Source: Actinomyces sp. ICM47 (lineage in GTDB: Bacteria; Actinomycetota; Actinomycetes; Actinomycetales; Actinomycetaceae). From it: DNA of 8,264 nucleotides. Below the pieces are notes generated by a model. The model ran no database searches, had not been told where the DNA came from, and worked only from the letters and a program-made list of their open reading frames with translations. This document shows, one piece after another, positions 6,989 to 8,264 of the stretch. Position numbers and translations under genes: made by a program. The stretch covers positions 1 through 8,264 of the forward strand of contig NZ_ALCA01000112.1 of NCBI RefSeq assembly GCF_000278725.1. Direction: 5' to 3'. Positions within the stretch are counted from its first letter, which is position 1. Each line of letters opens with the position of its first letter.

Positions 6989-7040
6989 TGTGGGGCAGGG
7001 GTGACTCGGTTTGCCAGTTCCGCGTTTATTCTTGTGTGTT

Positions 7041-7154
7041 GGGGCGCTGCACCCGATCCGTAGGCAATGCACCTCTTCTGTTCGGGTGTAGTGCCCCTGA
7101 TCGGGTGTAGCGCCCCTGATCGGGTGCAGTGCTCCTGATCGGGTGCAGCGCCCC
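7041..7154 (+). repeat. Four 19-bp tandem repeats with an upstream exact inverted copy
   Basis: Four adjacent 19-bp units occupy 7079-7097, 7098-7116, 7117-7135 and 7136-7154, with consensus TGATCGGGTGYAGYGCCCC. The 18 bases at 7041-7058, GGGGCGCTGCACCCGATC, are the exact reverse complement of bases 2-19 of the fourth unit and can pair with any of the four. A weaker inverted copy (GGCAATGCACC) lies at about 7064-7074. The differences among units 2-4 are C/T transitions that keep G-U pairing in plus-strand RNA. A 19-bp period shifts the reading frame each time, so the repeat is not coding. It may act as RNA structure after the uvrA-like gene or be a dispersed intergenic repeat. Confidence 0.8.
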
Positions 7155-7237
7155 CGTGCTTCTGGCAGTTGTGGCGGTTGCCGGGGACGTGGGTGTCTTC
7201 TGGGGGTTCTTTGCGGCCTCGTATGGTCCTCAGAAAT

Positions 7238-7344
7238 GTTGCATGCAATTCCCGTGTGAACATTTCAAACATTGAAATCGTATCGTTGAAATTGTAATTT
7301 TTTGAGGTGCTGCAGAAAGTTCGGGCACCCGAATTGCATGCGAC
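7238..7344. repeat. AT-rich island bounded by 14-bp inverted arms containing TTGCATGC
   Basis: The left arm GTTGCATGCAATTC (7238-7251) and right arm GAATTGCATGCGAC (7331-7344) are reverse complements with one mismatch. The left arm contains the perfect palindrome TTGCATGCAA (7239-7248). The 79 bp between them are strikingly AT-rich for this genome and include a second palindrome, ATTTCAA-ACA-TTGAAAT (7262-7278). The arms could be paired operator sites or the ends of a very short non-autonomous element. I see no obvious target-site duplication outside the arms. Confidence 0.6.
7272..7300 (+). promoter_or_regulatory. Promoter-like sequence inside the AT-rich island
   Basis: TTGAAA (7272-7277) and TAATTT (7295-7300) are separated by 17 bp, a plausible housekeeping promoter reading rightwards. 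The -35 overlaps the ATTTCAA/TTGAAAT palindrome, which could act as an operator. No clear gene lies downstream on this strand, so any product would be a non-coding RNA, a tiny peptide, or a transcript running antisense into lutC. Confidence 0.3.
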
Positions 7345-7438
7345 TGATGGTTGATGAAGCGCGTCAGGTGAACTCCTCTGTGCGCACGTCGGCCCACGAC
7401 ACTGTCCATGATCCCCGGGATGCTTCGACCTGTTGGGT

Positions 7439-7528
7439 TCAGCTGCGATTTCGTGGTTTGCGGTGCCACCCGTAGGACCCAGACGCGTTGAGGAGCTTAC
7501 GGTGCCACCCGTAGGGCTGAGCTGCCAT
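7439..7528 (-). CDS. Possible 29-residue peptide with duplicated YGWHRK motif
   Basis: A minus-strand frame of 29 codons starts at ATG 7528 and ends at TGA 7439-7441. It reads MAAQPYGWHRKLLNAS then GSYGWHRKPRNRS. The YGWHRK hexapeptide occurs twice, 13 codons apart, in the same frame. The two DNA copies differ at two third positions (CGT/CGC and AAG/AAA), both synonymous. The peptide is basic (about eight Arg/Lys). CGGGG lies just ahead of the ATG, though too close to be a good ribosome binding site. The ATG falls in the loop of a 7-bp hairpin (TGAGCTG 7518-7524 with CAGCTCA 7543-7549). It lies downstream of lutC on the same strand, beyond the lutC terminator. It may be chance coding within a dispersed DNA repeat, and I do not recognise a family. 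Confidence 0.2.
   Translation of the reverse strand: MAAQPYGWHRKLLNASGSYGWHRKPRNRS
7461..7515. repeat. Exact 16-bp direct repeat CGGTGCCACCCGTAGG, 39 bp apart
   Basis: The 16-mer occurs at 7461-7476 and 7500-7515 with a 39-bp period. It contains a short imperfect dyad (ACGG/CCGT with the GGTG-C-CACC core). The period is a multiple of three, which keeps the repeated minus-strand peptide in one frame. Confidence 0.75.
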
Positions 7529-7567
7529 GCCCCGGGACAGAACAGCTCACGAAGAAGGCATAACGCA

Positions 7568-7597
7568 GCGCCCGGCTGCGCAATGGCAGCCGGGCGC
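7568..7597 (-). terminator. Strong hairpin terminator of lutC
   Basis: A perfect 12-bp G+C-rich stem (7568-7579 GCGCCCGGCTGC with 7586-7597) closes a 6-nt loop and starts 23 bases after the lutC stop. Downstream on the minus strand is TGCGTTATGCCTTCTTCG, only mildly U-rich. It could also block plus-strand transcription arriving from the left. Confidence 0.75.
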
Positions 7598-7620
7598 GTG
7601 ACGTTGTTAGAGCGAGACGC

Positions 7621-8264
7621 TCACTTGACGATGACGACTCGCAGGAAGCGGGGGCCGTGCACGCCGTTGACGCGGACCAGCTCGATGTCCGAGGTCGCCG
7701 AACCGCCGGCGATCCAGGTCATGGGACGCGTCGGATTCTTGCCGAGGATGTCCACCGCCTGGGGGACCGTGGGGACGATGTCGGCGGCGTTGAGGACGAC
7801 GACGTGGGTGTCGGGCACGAGCGTGATCGCGCGTCGACCCTGGTCGGGCTCTCCGTCGAGAACGATGGTGCCGGAGATAGAGATAGCAACGCGGCAGCGC
7901 GTGACGACGGCGTCGATCTCGTCCAGTTCCAGCGTCGGGATGGCCTGCTCACGGCTATCCTCACGGACCGTGCGGCCGTCGCGGGCGGCGGCCTTCTTGA
8001 AGGTCTCGTCCAGCCCGGTCGGCACGACGACGGAGGTGGCCTTCTGGTCGGCCAGGAAGGTCGAGATCGCGTCGGCGACCTCGGACTCCTTGGAGACCAC
8101 GACGACCTTTGCCGAGTAGTCCTCAAGCTTTTCGATCATTTCGTCGATGACGGCCTGCGAACCGGGCGCGTGCTCGGTGGAACGGATGTAGTCGCGGGGG
8201 ATCGGGCGCACGGGACGGCCCTGCTGGGAACGGGAGATGGCGTCGCGTGCGCGAGCCAGGATCG
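7621..8264 (-). CDS. lutC: LutC/YkgG-type LUD-domain protein, C-terminal 213 residues (start off right edge)
   Basis: The frame is open to the window edge. Its visible N-terminal side, ILARARDAIS...PIPRDYIRS, resembles residues just after the start of LutC-type proteins (usually M..R..ILARIR), so probably only a few codons are missing. The GTG at 8211 is therefore not the true start. The C-terminal LUD features are clear: the ALV-type strand with VVLNAADIVPTVPQAVD, then GGSATSDIE (about 186-194 of the visible part) and GVHGPR (200-205), followed by the hydrophobic end LRVVIVK. The family motif before SATSDIE is usually GPS; here it is GGS. LutC acts with LutA and LutB in iron-sulfur-dependent oxidation of L-lactate to pyruvate. 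lutA and lutB would be expected upstream, beyond the right edge. Single LUD proteins of other function also exist. Confidence 0.85.
   Translation of the reverse strand, partial: ILARARDAISRSQQGRPVRPIPRDYIRSTEHAPGSQAVIDEMIEKLEDYSAKVVVVSKESEVADAISTFLADQKATSVVVPTGLDETFKKAAARDGRTVREDSREQAIPTLELDEIDAVVTRCRVAISISGTIVLDGEPDQGRRAITLVPDTHVVVLNAADIVPTVPQAVDILGKNPTRPMTWIAGGSATSDIELVRVNGVHGPRFLRVVIVK

Larger units (their letters stand above)
6947..7620. other. 674-bp region without a convincing gene, rich in repeats, between convergent uvrA-like and lutC
   Basis: Neither strand has a long frame with recognisable protein character here. In order the region holds a hairpin after the uvrA-like gene, a 19-bp repeat cluster with inverted copies (7041-7154), G-rich spacer (7155-7237), an AT-rich island flanked by inverted arms (7238-7344), spacer containing the palindrome GTGCGCAC, a duplicated 16-bp element (7461-7515) and the lutC terminator hairpin. 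Two tiny frames are discussed separately. Such a long gap in an otherwise tightly packed window suggests regulatory or degenerate mobile sequence. Confidence 0.7.

Noticed and set aside
7041..7154. The 19-bp repeats as a CRISPR array.
   Set aside because: Units are directly adjacent with no spacers, are only 19 bp long, and no cas genes are present.
6958..7272. Minus-strand open frame of 104 codons.
   Set aside because: It runs through the 19-bp repeats, which change phase each unit, overlaps the uvrA-like terminator hairpin, and has no ribosome binding site or recognisable protein features.
7238..7344. An insertion sequence.
   Set aside because: It is only 107 bp with no transposase frame and no evident target-site duplication; at most a miniature element.
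7347..7475. Plus-strand 42-codon frame starting MVDEARQVNSS, downstream of the promoter-like sequence.
   Set aside because: No ribosome binding site precedes it, the composition is not protein-like, and its end lies in the 16-bp repeat; kept only as a possible transcript region.
7461..7515. Minus-strand GGGTGGCACCG resembles the T-box antiterminator core (GGGTGGNACCGCG), twice.
   Set aside because: There are two copies only 39 bp apart, no specifier stem or other T-box elements, and no aminoacyl-tRNA synthetase or amino-acid gene downstream on that strand; the minus strand next meets the antisense of the uvrA-like gene.
7433..8119. Plus-strand 228-codon frame beginning with TTG.
   Set aside because: Most of it is antisense to the well-supported lutC frame, a typical high-GC shadow, and it crosses the lutC terminator.

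Overview
The window looks like chromosomal DNA from a high-GC Gram-positive bacterium. The evidence is strong G/C third-position bias, ATGA stop/start overlaps, a GTG start, G+C-rich hairpins without U-tracts, and the gene order phoH-ybeY-CBS protein-era that is common in Actinobacteria. An Actinomyces/Schaalia-type relative is my best guess, but that is inference from sequence style, not a search.

Layout. The left edge (1-285) carries two minus-strand genes: the first 40 codons of a probable HrpB-type helicase, and ahead of it a tiny, less GC-rich gene resembling the leader segment of actinobacterial ribbon-helix-helix antitoxins. A 67-bp divergent gap (286-352) precedes a tightly packed plus-strand operon (353-6946): phoH (PhoH/YbeZ ATPase), ybeY (16S rRNA-processing endoribonuclease), a DUF21-CBS-CorC/HlyC membrane protein, era (GTPase with an unusual acidic N-terminal extension of about 125 residues) and a short UvrA-type ABC ATPase that lacks the UvrB-binding region. 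Junctions are 4-bp overlaps or 1-nt gaps throughout, so translational coupling is likely. The first four genes fit a ribosome/RNA-maturation and envelope-stress module. The uvrA-like gene appears to be an appended passenger.

From 6947 to 7620 lies a 674-bp region without a convincing gene, between the convergent uvrA-like and lutC genes. It is unusually structured: a hairpin just after the uvrA-like gene; four 19-bp tandem repeats with an upstream inverted copy; an AT-rich island with a promoter-like sequence between two TTGCATGC-containing inverted arms; a duplicated 16-bp element that on the minus strand encodes the peptide YGWHRK twice in one frame; and a perfect 12-bp hairpin serving as lutC terminator. 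The right edge (7621-8264, minus) is the C-terminal part of a LUD-domain LutC-type lactate-utilisation protein whose start lies outside the window.

Most of the window is ordinary housekeeping sequence. The most noteworthy items are a classical slippery heptamer in the small left-hand gene, the acidic repeat tail of Era, the UvrB-domain-less UvrA, and the repeat-rich region before lutC. I saw no defence system, CRISPR array, tRNA, rRNA or intact insertion sequence.
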